From: Gryganskiella cystojenkinii
Taxonomy: Eukaryota > Mortierellomycota > Mortierellomycetes > Mortierellales > Mortierellaceae
Assembly: GCA_015852425.1 (NCBI GenBank)
Contig: JAAAIG010000078.1
Span: forward strand, 51,193 to 75,678
DNA: 24,486 nt
Direction: 5' to 3'
In this document: positions 1 to 8,048 of the stretch, one piece after another
Numbering within the stretch: position 1 is the first letter of the stretch
Layout: every line of letters begins with the position of its first letter
The notes under the pieces: generated by a model
The model's database searches: none
Seen by the model: only the letters and a program-made list of their open reading frames with translations
What the model was told of the DNA's origin: nothing
Position numbers and translations under genes: made by a program

Positions 1-327
1 AAATGGACAACGGTGCGGTATTATTCTTTGCCAACGCGACCAGCGACGACGATGATGATCACCTCTTTGCGTCGTTTTATCAACATCGGACTTATTCCGC
101 TATCATGATCGCCCCGTTTTTGACTTTTCGTTTTGTTGATCAATGATCCAGTACCTTCTGAGTGTGTTTTGAGCACCACGATGATGATGATCCAAGACTG
201 GAGAAACTTACAATGATATTCCTTAGTAACGGTAAAAGAAGAAAAGACGCGTCCAAAGCGGCGCGTATGTTTTATTACCGCTCATCAAGGCGTTCCCATG
301 AAGAAGAAGAAACAAGAGGGAGAGACC
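1..327. other. Intergenic DNA at the left edge
   Basis: No gene can be supported here. Two short plus-strand reading frames enter from or near the left edge, one closing with TGA at about 112-114 and one at about 145-147. Either could be the tail of a gene lying to the left, but neither shows a recognisable motif. CGATGATGATGA-type runs occur at about 50-58 and 179-191. The stretch from about 271 to 327 probably carries the 3' UTR of the RidA-family gene, which is transcribed leftward. Confidence 0.5.
271..276 (-). terminator. Candidate poly(A) signal of the RidA-family gene
   Basis: The plus strand reads TTTATT, so the minus strand carries a canonical AATAAA about 52 nt past the stop codon of the RidA-family gene. 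Position and sequence fit a fungal polyadenylation signal. AATAAA is common in AT-rich spacers, so the support is modest. Confidence 0.4.
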
Positions 328-810
328 CTACTGTCGAACGGTCGCCACACACTCAATTTCAACGATCGCATCCTTGGGCAATCTAGCAACTTCGACCGTC
401 GTTCTTGCAGGAACATAATCTGCAGCCTTGTTCACCAAACCTCCTTTACCAGCGGCAAGAGCCTGCTCTTCCTCACGAGCCGAAGCAGCTCTTATCATCT
501 CGCCATAGATTTGGTTCATGACTGGAAAATCGTTCATGTCTTTTAAATAGACATTGGTCTTGACGATATGGGCCAGGGACGAGTTGGCGGCCTCGAGGAC
601 ATAATGAAGGTTCAGGATAGTCTGACGAGTTTGAGCCTCGATCCCACCCTGGACGACTTCTCCAGTCGTTGGGTCCAGGGCCGCTTGGCCGGCACAATAA
701 ACAAGCTGCGCAGATGCTGGGATGATGATCGCCTGAGAGTAAGGACCGATGCTCTTGGGTGCATTATCCGTATGCACAACTTGATGACCATTGAAGGATT
801 TGGGTGTCAT
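328..810 (-). CDS. RidA/YjgF/YER057c/UK114-family enamine/imine deaminase
   Basis: This is a 160-aa protein of the RidA (Hmf1/Mmf1) family. Members hydrolyse reactive 2-aminoacrylate and other enamine/imine intermediates from PLP enzymes, usually as trimers in cytosol or mitochondria. Visible hallmarks are NAPKSIGPYSQA (residues 16-27), the Y-C-A-G-Q strand (38-42), the V-Y-L-K-D-M-N-D-F segment (87-95), the substrate-binding arginine in P-A-R (R136), and the closing E-I-E-C-V-A (151-156). I chose the ATG at 810 because family homology begins a few residues after it. The frame stays open upstream to 1095, but that part looks like a leader and contains a GTAAGT at 908-903, so a 5' UTR intron or extra N-terminal exon is possible. 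There is no obvious mitochondrial presequence. The family is usually about 128-130 aa. The extra length lies at residues 109-133, just before P-A-R, where an in-frame 57-nt GT..AG segment (476-420) could be an optional intron. Confidence 0.9.
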   Translation of the reverse strand: MTPKSFNGHQVVHTDNAPKSIGPYSQAIIIPASAQLVYCAGQAALDPTTGEVVQGGIEAQTRQTILNLHYVLEAANSSLAHIVKTNVYLKDMNDFPVMNQIYGEMIRAASAREEEQALAAGKGGLVNKAADYVPARTTVEVARLPKDAIVEIECVATVRQ

Positions 811-1111
811 GAGAAAAAGTCTCTTATACTTGTGGGCGAGTTTGCGGTGGAAGAAACGAAGGCGTGGGGAAAAGAGAGGAACACTGAAATAAAAAGGAGC
901 GAAACTTACCGTGAGAAAGACTAAAAAAAAAGAGTCACAAGAGGAGAGAGAGCCTTCATCGGTTAGCATGCTGTATGCCTCGGACAGCCTGTGCACTGCA
1001 ACATGCATATTTTGTCCAAACTGGCAGTCAACGAGTGTTGTATTTATTAAAGCTGTTTTTTTATGATTGTAGAATAAGGAGGGGGTGGTTGTCACTAGGG
1101 GGGAGTAGGTA
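811..1111. other. Spacer between RidA-family gene and upstream F-box gene
   Basis: About 300 nt separate the two head-to-tail minus-strand genes. The spacer holds the candidate AATAAA for the F-box gene near its right end and the pyrimidine-rich promoter or leader of the RidA-family gene. A GTAAGT on the minus strand (908-903) may be a donor of a 5' UTR intron, with possible acceptors near 822-830. No separate gene is seen. Confidence 0.5.
1043..1048 (-). terminator. Candidate poly(A) signal of the first F-box gene
   Basis: TTTATT on the plus strand gives AATAAA on the minus strand, about 64 nt after the stop codon of the F-box gene at 1112-3283. Position is typical; this is sequence-only support. 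Confidence 0.4.
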
Positions 1112-3283
1112 TTAGTAGGCGTACGTAGACAAACAGGGCGTCGTCCGACCCCGGTCCTTGTCCCGGACCAATAACTCTGGCCAATTGACTGCCAATAAGT
1201 CTTGGAATCTGGTCTTCCCCAAACTGTGCCTTGTAGTTTTGAGCATCGATAACTGAGACAAGCGAGGCCAAGACTTTTTCATCCACTCGATCTCCTTGAT
1301 TCCCATCTCGTCAATCCAGCCCGTGATCGCGATATGTTCCAAGGCCTTGAGTGATTCCAGGTGCTCCATCCCCCCGTCTAGGGTCAATGGTAATCCGATC
1401 TGGAGATGATCGACCCGTTCGACATGTTCACCGCTTAGATCGAGATACTTGAGCCGTGTCAGTTGTGAGATTTGGTGCAAGAACGCGGATCGGACTCGAT
1501 GCATGCAAACCTGTTGCTCCTGTTGCTGCTGTTGAAGGTGATGCCATATCGGGGGTCGACCCTCGTCCAAGGAAGAAGAGAAGGACGAAGATGGCAGAGA
1601 GGAGACCTCGGAATGGAAGATGGCATGGGATGGGACCCCGGCACCTGGTATACTGATATCTGGATATGGACTGTATTCGTCCTCGACAGCACCCGCTTGA
1701 AGACAGACATAAATCGAGAGCTTTTCGAGATTTCGACAGACCCAGGGCTGCTGGAGCTGGATATGTTGCCGCTGTTCTTGTTGGCGATCATTGTCGCCCT
1801 TGAACTTGTCACCGATGTCATCACTCTCAGGTGCAATCGCCGCCGGTTGAACCAGGTCCCCGATCCAAATCATGACCTCGGGTGCATAAAAGTTGACTAA
1901 ATTGGGGCAACTCCGAAGGATGAAGGCGACGTCCTTGGCTCCGATGCCAGTAAAACAGGCGAACCGGATACTCTCGAGTGTGTTGCCCTGACGAAGGATG
2001 ACCTCCATCGCCAATTTGGAGTCAATCTCGTAATCAGCCACAGACAGGGTCTTGATACTGGTAGGGATTTCCCACAGGGTCGAATTGGCAACCTGGCTCT
2101 CGGTTCGGCTGCAGATCAAACGCTCCAGGCGAGGTGTGTTCCAAACTACCCGTAAAGGGACCGTACCCGAACGCAAATCACCAATGTATGCGTCCGGATT
2201 CTTGGACCAAGAGGGTAAGCTTTTGAGAACAGACCCCACGGCAGAGTATGGTTGAGCAAGGTCTTGGATAAGGCTCTGGTCTTGTTGCATGTTGGAACCA
2301 AATTGATGGGCTTGAGTCATATGCGGCTGTTGGAGTTGTGGCGTGATCGTCTGACTGAACGCGATATTCAGAACACGCAGCTCTGGTCCGTCGATCTGCA
2401 GTCGCATGGGCTGAAACTGCGCATATGTCAAGACCAACGTCTTGAGCTGTCTAAGGTTCAAACGTTGCAACGGCAGCGAATCCGGGAGATTTCCTTCCGC
2501 CGCTGAGGCTGTTGTTGTGGTCGCCGTGGTAGTCGTCGAGGGTGCCGTGTGAACGTTTTCGCGACAGATCCGCAGTTTAGCGAATCGGAGGTACTCCAAT
2601 CGGGTCGAGTTCAAGAGCAAGACATTCAGTTCCTCGGCACTCAGTGTCCACTTTGAGAGATGCATCTGCGCAATCGAGTGACCCGTCAGATAACAGAGCT
2701 GTCGCGCAAACTTGATCCGATGGAAAGACGACATGTCGTCCCAGGATTCTGTCAAGCATTGAAGGCGAGGGTTTTGTTGAATGAGTCGGATACAGGCGTC
2801 GGTGGATTGGAGACACCATCGGTCCTCGATATGGTCGTATCGATCCGTTCCGAGGGACAGCGCGACATGTTTTGGCAACTCGTGGACATGTTTACGAAAG
2901 AGGATCGAGGGGTGAATGTCGAGAGAAAGCAAGTTAGTGCAGGTCGAGGTGGGAGGGCCGAGAATCGTGCGTCGAGGTGGGATTGGGGATGAGGAGGAAA
3001 TCATTTTTTCGGTCGAAAGTGGAGCACAGAGTGCAGCAGGGGTGAAACGCATGGGTTCCATGAGAACGAGATGTCGGATGAGGTGAGCGTGTTGACGGAG
3101 GACATCCTTGGCGAGCAGTCGCATCGTGGGATCGTCCAGACACAAAGAGAACCAGAGGAAATTCTTTAGATCGTAGTGCCATGCCTTGCAGACGAGTAAG
3201 CAGGTGAGGATGTCCTTTGGGGAGAGGAATCGTGCGACCAGTGTCCGTAGCTCTGGGAGTGCCAGAGGGTCTTGGATCAGCAT
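1112..3283 (-). CDS. F-box protein with degenerate LRR-like repeats (paralogue 1)
   Basis: Single-exon gene for a 723-aa protein. Residues 7-46 fit an F-box (L-A-L-P-E-L..V-A-R-F-L..D-I..L-L-V-C-K-A-W..L-W), so the likely role is an SCF ubiquitin-ligase adaptor binding Skp1. The substrate is unknown. The rest contains irregular leucine-rich steps such as L-R-V-L-N-I (302-307) and C-P-N-L-V-N-F (459-465). These are broken by Thr/Ala (249-262), Gln (500-513, 583-591) and Ser (561-571) low-complexity inserts. A WVC motif (514-516), an F-L-H-Q-I-S-Q-L-T-R-L step (601-611) and an EWMKKSWPRL signature (666-675) recur in the three other F-box proteins of this window. The start is the first ATG, two to six residues before the F-box homology. 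A TG-rich microsatellite sits directly in the 5' leader. No introns, unlike the housekeeping neighbours. Confidence 0.8.
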   Translation of the reverse strand: MLIQDPLALPELRTLVARFLSPKDILTCLLVCKAWHYDLKNFLWFSLCLDDPTMRLLAKDVLRQHAHLIRHLVLMEPMRFTPAALCAPLSTEKMISSSSPIPPRRTILGPPTSTCTNLLSLDIHPSILFRKHVHELPKHVALSLGTDRYDHIEDRWCLQSTDACIRLIQQNPRLQCLTESWDDMSSFHRIKFARQLCYLTGHSIAQMHLSKWTLSAEELNVLLLNSTRLEYLRFAKLRICRENVHTAPSTTTTATTTTASAAEGNLPDSLPLQRLNLRQLKTLVLTYAQFQPMRLQIDGPELRVLNIAFSQTITPQLQQPHMTQAHQFGSNMQQDQSLIQDLAQPYSAVGSVLKSLPSWSKNPDAYIGDLRSGTVPLRVVWNTPRLERLICSRTESQVANSTLWEIPTSIKTLSVADYEIDSKLAMEVILRQGNTLESIRFACFTGIGAKDVAFILRSCPNLVNFYAPEVMIWIGDLVQPAAIAPESDDIGDKFKGDNDRQQEQRQHIQLQQPWVCRNLEKLSIYVCLQAGAVEDEYSPYPDISIPGAGVPSHAIFHSEVSSLPSSSFSSSLDEGRPPIWHHLQQQQQEQQVCMHRVRSAFLHQISQLTRLKYLDLSGEHVERVDHLQIGLPLTLDGGMEHLESLKALEHIAITGWIDEMGIKEIEWMKKSWPRLSQLSMLKTTRHSLGKTRFQDLLAVNWPELLVRDKDRGRTTPCLSTYAY

Positions 3284-3288
3284 AGAGT

Positions 3289-3340
3289 TGTGTATGTGTG
3301 TGTATGTGTGTGTATGTGTGTGTGTGCGTGTGGGTGTGGT
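3289..3340. repeat. TG-rich microsatellite, 10-bp TGTATGTGTG unit
   Basis: Three perfect consecutive TGTATGTGTG units occupy 3291-3320, followed by degenerating TG/GTG sequence. The tract lies 6 to 57 nt upstream of the start codon of the minus-strand F-box gene, so it would be transcribed as a CACACATACA-type 5' leader. Repeat length could vary between strains. Confidence 0.85.
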
Positions 3341-4734
3341 TGTTTGATCTGGATAAGTGTTAGTGTGTATCTTTGTGTCGCGAAGGGTAGAGAGAGTGAT
3401 ACTGTGGTTTAAGAAAGGGACAGGAAAGAGTATTCGCGAACACTTGTTGAAAAAAACTTGAAAAAGTAAAGGGAATAAGGAACAAAAGGCACCGAGTCTC
3501 GGAAATAAGCAATGATGAGGAATGGGGATTTGTTGTTTTGATGAATTTGAAATCTAGAAATCTTTGTCCAACCATACATTCCTTCCATTTACAAGCCAAA
3601 AGCTCAACCCACACCATTCATCCTTCCGAAGGGAAAAGAGACGGCTCTCGTCAGAACCTTTTCCCTTTTTTCGCTAAATGGATCGGGAAAACGAATTGCC
3701 GCCTGCACGTGACTGTTGGGCACGAAGCATTTTCTTTTTTGGTCTTTTTCGCCGTGTGAGGGTTGCTGATATGGCGCGATGGGATGGTTCGTTTTTCCAA
3801 TTGAATGTTTACAGAATATATGTGCAGTTTGGTTCAACCGTCCAAGTGGCTGCGTTTACTCTGTGCCAGGTGCTGACAATGGTGGTTATGAAGAGAGGTC
3901 TCTATGTGGAGCATCGTTGGTACGTCTTTCTATGCGGCTGTGCTTACTATGTAAACGGGATCAACATGGTCGTCCGCGTAAAGGGCTTATTGTGAGAAAG
4001 CAAACTGGTACCGTTGTTGATGAAAGAACTTTTCGAAGTTCAACGCCGTTGGTACCGTCATCTATGCCACTGATCTTATCAATATATTGCTGTACGGTAC
4101 AAAAGCATTTACTTTCGTTGTCGCTCATCGAAACATGGATGGTCGTTTCAGGTCGTCCCCATTGTCTCCCTTTCTCTCATGGAAGATCTCTTCATATCGT
4201 GATTGACCCATCGATGTAACATCACTCTTGGTAACCCCAGTTCCGAGAAAAATGATCTGCAGCGCGCAGTCGCAAAAAGAAAAGTAGGACCCCGATTTGC
4301 CACCATTTTAATTTTTCACTGCGCCAGCTTGTGTGACAGTACAAAGCATAGCATTGAGCTTTTCAGCGTCTGGTTTCTTTTGTTTCGAAATACATAGGAG
4401 CCACGTTTTGACTGCGGCTGCGCGTCCCGATCGTGTCGTAACAGAAACCATTGAAATGCCGAAGGTGTTCGCGAGAAGTCCCACACGTGACTGAGCCGCA
4501 GGCACTCGCCGAAAAAGAAAAAAGTGCACCGCCTCATTTTAAGCTCAATCTCCAATACCCACGCCGCACTGTGCTGGCCATTACCAAAAAATAAAAAAGA
4601 GAGAATTGAAGAGACAATGTTGGAGATGGATGGCGTCGGAGACCATTGGACTTTTCCTCATTGTCTCGTTTGTGCTTTCTTTTCCATCGCCTTCTCTCCA
4701 TTTCCAGCGTTGCACTTCGAATCATTCTCTTTGC

Positions 4735-4740
4735 TATAAA
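4735..4740 (+). promoter_or_regulatory. Candidate TATA box of PARG
   Basis: A perfect TATAAA lies 128 nt upstream of the PARG start codon. It is followed by a C- and T-rich leader, a usual arrangement for a fungal RNA polymerase II promoter. It is a sequence match only. Confidence 0.45.
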
Positions 4741-4867
4741 ACCCCACCCGTTCCTTTCTTCCTCTTCTTGTTTTTTCGACAACTCACAGTCAACAAGAAT
4801 TTCAGAGCAACTTCTTCTTCTTACTCCTTCAATCTCAACTACTCCTCTTCTGTCTACGACAGCAATC

Positions 4868-7829
4868 ATGTCAAGCGCCATCAGCATCAGCGATAGTATC
4901 GCCACAGTCTCTTCGTCCTCCTCGGAAAAGCCTTCGTCCCAGTACTTTGAAACTGGGCCTAACGTTCTTCTTTGCAAGGTAGGGACTCTCATCCTTCTCC
5001 ACACACCCTCTTCTTTCTTTCATTCTCTGTGCAACCTCAACCTGCATGTACCTTGAAAGACACAAACTAACCTCGTCATTTCTCTTGCACCCATGCATAA
5101 CCTCTTTTCGACAGATCCCCGGCATAGATCAGTCCTCGTTCCCTGAATCATTCCAGGACAGCTGGGACAATGACCACGTCCGACTCGCCTGCTCGAAGCG
5201 TAGCTACAACGACGTCTCGCAGTGGCCCGAGATCGTCGAGGGTCTCAACACTAAGATCACGAACACGGATCAGCTCTCCGAGATCATGCTTCGATGGAAC
5301 AAAGCCAAGGAACAGACCTGGAACATCAAGGTCCTCGAGTACTTTTTGAACGCGCACAGCAATAACGAATCCATGCACGATCAGGGTACGCTTTCTGAAG
5401 AAGCCGATGTTCTGGATGAAGAAGATCGCAAGATTTCTCAGGATCGGTTAGATTCTCAGGAAGACAGCTTTGACGATGACGAGGAGGATCGAATCATCGA
5501 TGAAGAACATCACCAAAGATGGCTTGAAGCTCAACGACAGGAGCAGGCCCAGTATCAACAGCAGCCTGCCGAGCCTGTCGCCACTACTCCCGTCAACCCT
5601 TCCATATCTTCTTCAGGACTCTTGAAAAGTCAATTTTTGAGTTCTGAGGAACGCACCCGCTTCTTTGACGTGATCTTGCCCCGAATCCAAGCTCTCGCTT
5701 TGCGGTTACCCGAACTGGTGCCCAAGCCTATCCCGTTCCTGAGGCAACAGCAGGATTCGGCCGTCACGCTCTCTCAGGAACAGATCGCCTGTTTACTCGC
5801 CAATGCGTTTTTGAATACTTTCCCTTGTCGAAACGTCCCCAACAAGCGGAGCAGGAAATTCTCGAAGCGTCCCGGCGTCAAGCGCTCAACCTCTTCTGGA
5901 AGTCAGCTGCATAACGATCAGGTGGCTGAACACGACGACGACGACGATTCTGAAGATGAGAACGACCAGGATATTGAGCGGAAGTCCTCCAAGAGGAAAG
6001 ACAAAGGCCTCGCTGCCTCTGCATCCGCATCTTCTTCTTCCGGTAAGGCAGGTAGAGGCGCCGCTTCTTCCGGTGCCAACAAGGGCGGTCGAGGTGGTAA
6101 CAACAATCAAGTTGCCAATCGTGGCGGACGAAAAGGTTCCGTCTTCAACACCCCTCGCCCTCCTCGAAAACGTCGAGCGACCGGTCCCGCCGCTCAATTT
6201 GAATTCTTTGAGGAAGGTGAACCCATGGAACTTTGCACACGCCTGAAGGAACTGGAAAAGGTCATGGTGAGCGAGTTGGCAGCTAGTGTCGGTAACTTAG
6301 CCGTGGCTCCTGAGGCCAAGGCTGAAGAAGAGAAGCAAAAGGATGACAAGAAGGAAGATCGCCCTCCTAGACTGCTGTCAATCAACTTTTTGAGTTTGTT
6401 CTGGAGCGAGGATCCCTCAAGTTTGAACCCTTGTACGGTCGCTCAAGCTGCCAAGCTTCGATGCATTGTACATTACTTTGATCGAGTGACCACAGACAGT
6501 AAGTTCTCAAAGCTGATACAAGACACGTTGTTATGCGCATGAAAATAGTACATATCCTAATTTACTTTATTTTTATCACAACTGGCAATAGTGCCCACGG
6601 GCGCCGTAACGTACCACCGACAGGTGATCAAAAAGCCAGTGTACCTCAAGGTCGATCGGGATAACCATGACGATGCTGGTGTTCAGGATGGTTTCACGTT
6701 CAGGACCGTGAAGGTCGATTCCGTCAGCCCCTTGGAGGAAGCACCCCAGGGTGCCTTGCAGTTGGACTTTGCCAACAAGAATATTGGAGGTGGTGCTCTG
6801 GATAGGGTAAGTAAATATGAAATTATTGGGAGACTATTTCATTTTGGTCCGCTCATATAACAGCAACTGACCTGACAAACAAAACTTTTGGACATGATGT
6901 AGGGTGCTGTGCAAGAGGAGATTCGATTTATGATCTGCCCCGAATTGATTATCTCACGGCTGTTCACGACTCAGTTGGAAGCCAACGAAGCCTTGTTGAT
7001 CAAAGGAGCCGAACGGTACTCCAACTATATTGGTTACAGCAAGACTTTCGAATGGTATTCTGATCACCAGGATCAGGTCCCTCGGTAAGACACCCAAAGA
7101 AAGCAAACGTATATCTATATTTGCTCTTATTTCGGTTACGTGTTGTCAACCTTACTAACTTCCTCCTTCGTCTCTAATAGTGACTATATGAGTCGTAGGA
7201 TGACCGAGATCTGTGCCATCGACGCGATCCCGTTCAAGTCTCGAGTCTCTCGATTGAACCAATTCGAAAAGTACGCGATTCTTCGAGAGTTCAACAAATC
7301 GTTGGTCGGATACCGACCCTCGATTCACCTTCGGGACTCTGCTTCTGTCGAACCCGTGACTCGACCGATAGCGACCGGTAACTGGGGTTGTGGCGCCTTT
7401 GGTGGTGATCAGCAGCTCAAGTTCGTGATTCAGTGGATGGCGGCCTCGGTGCTTCGACAACAGGGCAATGTCAATCAAGAAGATGTTTTGATGTACTACT
7501 ACACTTTTGGTACTCCCAAGTTACAAACAGAGATCGAAAGCTTTTTGGCGGTTGTGGAATCCTCGGGCAAGACGATCGATCCCAGTAAGTTTTTTAGGTG
7601 CTATTGGTCATCGTCACATTGTTGCTTTTACTAAACAGCAAGGACTTATTATGGGTGTCAGATATGCTAACCACAACTGTCCCACTTCCCCTTCCCATTC
7701 TCCTTTACGTAAACAGAGCGAGTGGTCGAGTGCATTATTCAATACCCTCGCAGGAACCCCGCAGGCGAGATCCAGGGCTTCCGCGAAAAATCGTTGTTGG
7801 AATACCTTGGCACGGCGATTACGTTTTAG
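4868..7829 (+). CDS. PARG: Poly(ADP-ribose) glycohydrolase (PARG), six exons
   Basis: The protein hydrolyses ribose-ribose bonds of poly(ADP-ribose), reversing PARP signalling, probably in the nucleus. Proposed exons are 4868-4978, 5115-6498, 6592-6806, 6903-7084, 7181-7584 and 7717-7829, giving 802 aa. All junctions are GT-AG with matching phases. The start ATG follows a pyrimidine-rich leader, and exon 1 ends N-V-L-L-C-K, joining I-P-G-I-D as in the family. The helical part (C-L-L-A-N-A-F..F-P, residues 263-274) precedes the macrodomain-like core: D-F-A-N-K-N-I-GGG (557-566), then Q-E-E (574-576) with the two catalytic glutamates, Y-I-G-Y-S-K-T-F-E-W (612-621) and GNWGCGAFGGD (697-707). The GGG-x7-QEE spacing is retained, so activity is likely. 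A roughly 180-aa low-complexity insert (278-456) with basic clusters, an acidic run and RG/RGG motifs separates F-P-C-R-N from L-S-I-N-F. The last exon is the least certain: a nearer acceptor at 7638 gives an early stop, whereas 7716 gives a family-like C terminus. Confidence 0.93.
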
Positions 7830-7908
7830 TTCCGTTCCTGAGTGACATATTTTGTCGAAAGCAGAGCAGTGAATGATAATCGAGCTATTTTTTGATACCT
7901 CGGGATTG

Positions 7909-7914
7909 AATAAA
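7909..7914 (+). terminator. Candidate poly(A) signal of PARG
   Basis: AATAAA lies 80 nt past the PARG stop codon, in the 219-nt gap shared with the convergent F-box gene. Position and sequence fit a polyadenylation signal. Confidence 0.45.
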
Positions 7915-8048
7915 CAAACCAATCTAAATTTTCGGGAAAAATTGTCTATCTTAATGCAAGTGGCCTCTATATGCAAAGTGTGTCTGAGTGGGTATGAGTT
8001 GTACAAAAAATGAAATATAGCATCGATAGATTTATGTGTGTACTCGTC

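Larger units (their letters stand above)
3284..4867. other. Divergent intergenic region between F-box gene and PARG
   Basis: About 1.6 kb with no supported gene. It must hold the promoters of both flanking, divergently transcribed genes. Open frames across 3678-4219 have no recognisable motif and biased composition, so I do not call them. Contents seen: the TG microsatellite at the left edge, an imperfect 26-bp repeat pair (3915-3940 and 4047-4072) with nearby complementary GTACCGT/ACGGTAC segments, a TATAAA at 4735-4740, and a pyrimidine-rich leader (about 4745-4865) typical of fungal 5' UTRs. Confidence 0.6.

Noticed and set aside
883..908. 26-nt GT..AG intron upstream of the RidA start
   Set aside because: Far shorter than any functional spliceosomal intron seen here; if the GTAAGT is a donor, it must use a later acceptor in the 5' UTR.
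1472..1900. Plus-strand open frame of 142 codons
   Set aside because: It is antisense to F-box paralogue 1, has no motif, and its composition follows the complementary coding strand.
4016..4075. Possible C/D snoRNA (TTGATGA..CTGA on the plus strand)
   Set aside because: The C box first base is wrong and the outer flanks do not pair.
3678..4219. Possible small genes in the F-box/PARG spacer
   Set aside because: Overlapping frames have no recognisable domain, no splice pattern and unlike codon use; treated as intergenic.
7639..7671. Short PARG intron ending at the AG at 7638
   Set aside because: It would put an in-frame stop about ten codons later and lose the family-like C terminus. The acceptor at 7716 restores phase and a PARG-like end of 37 further residues.
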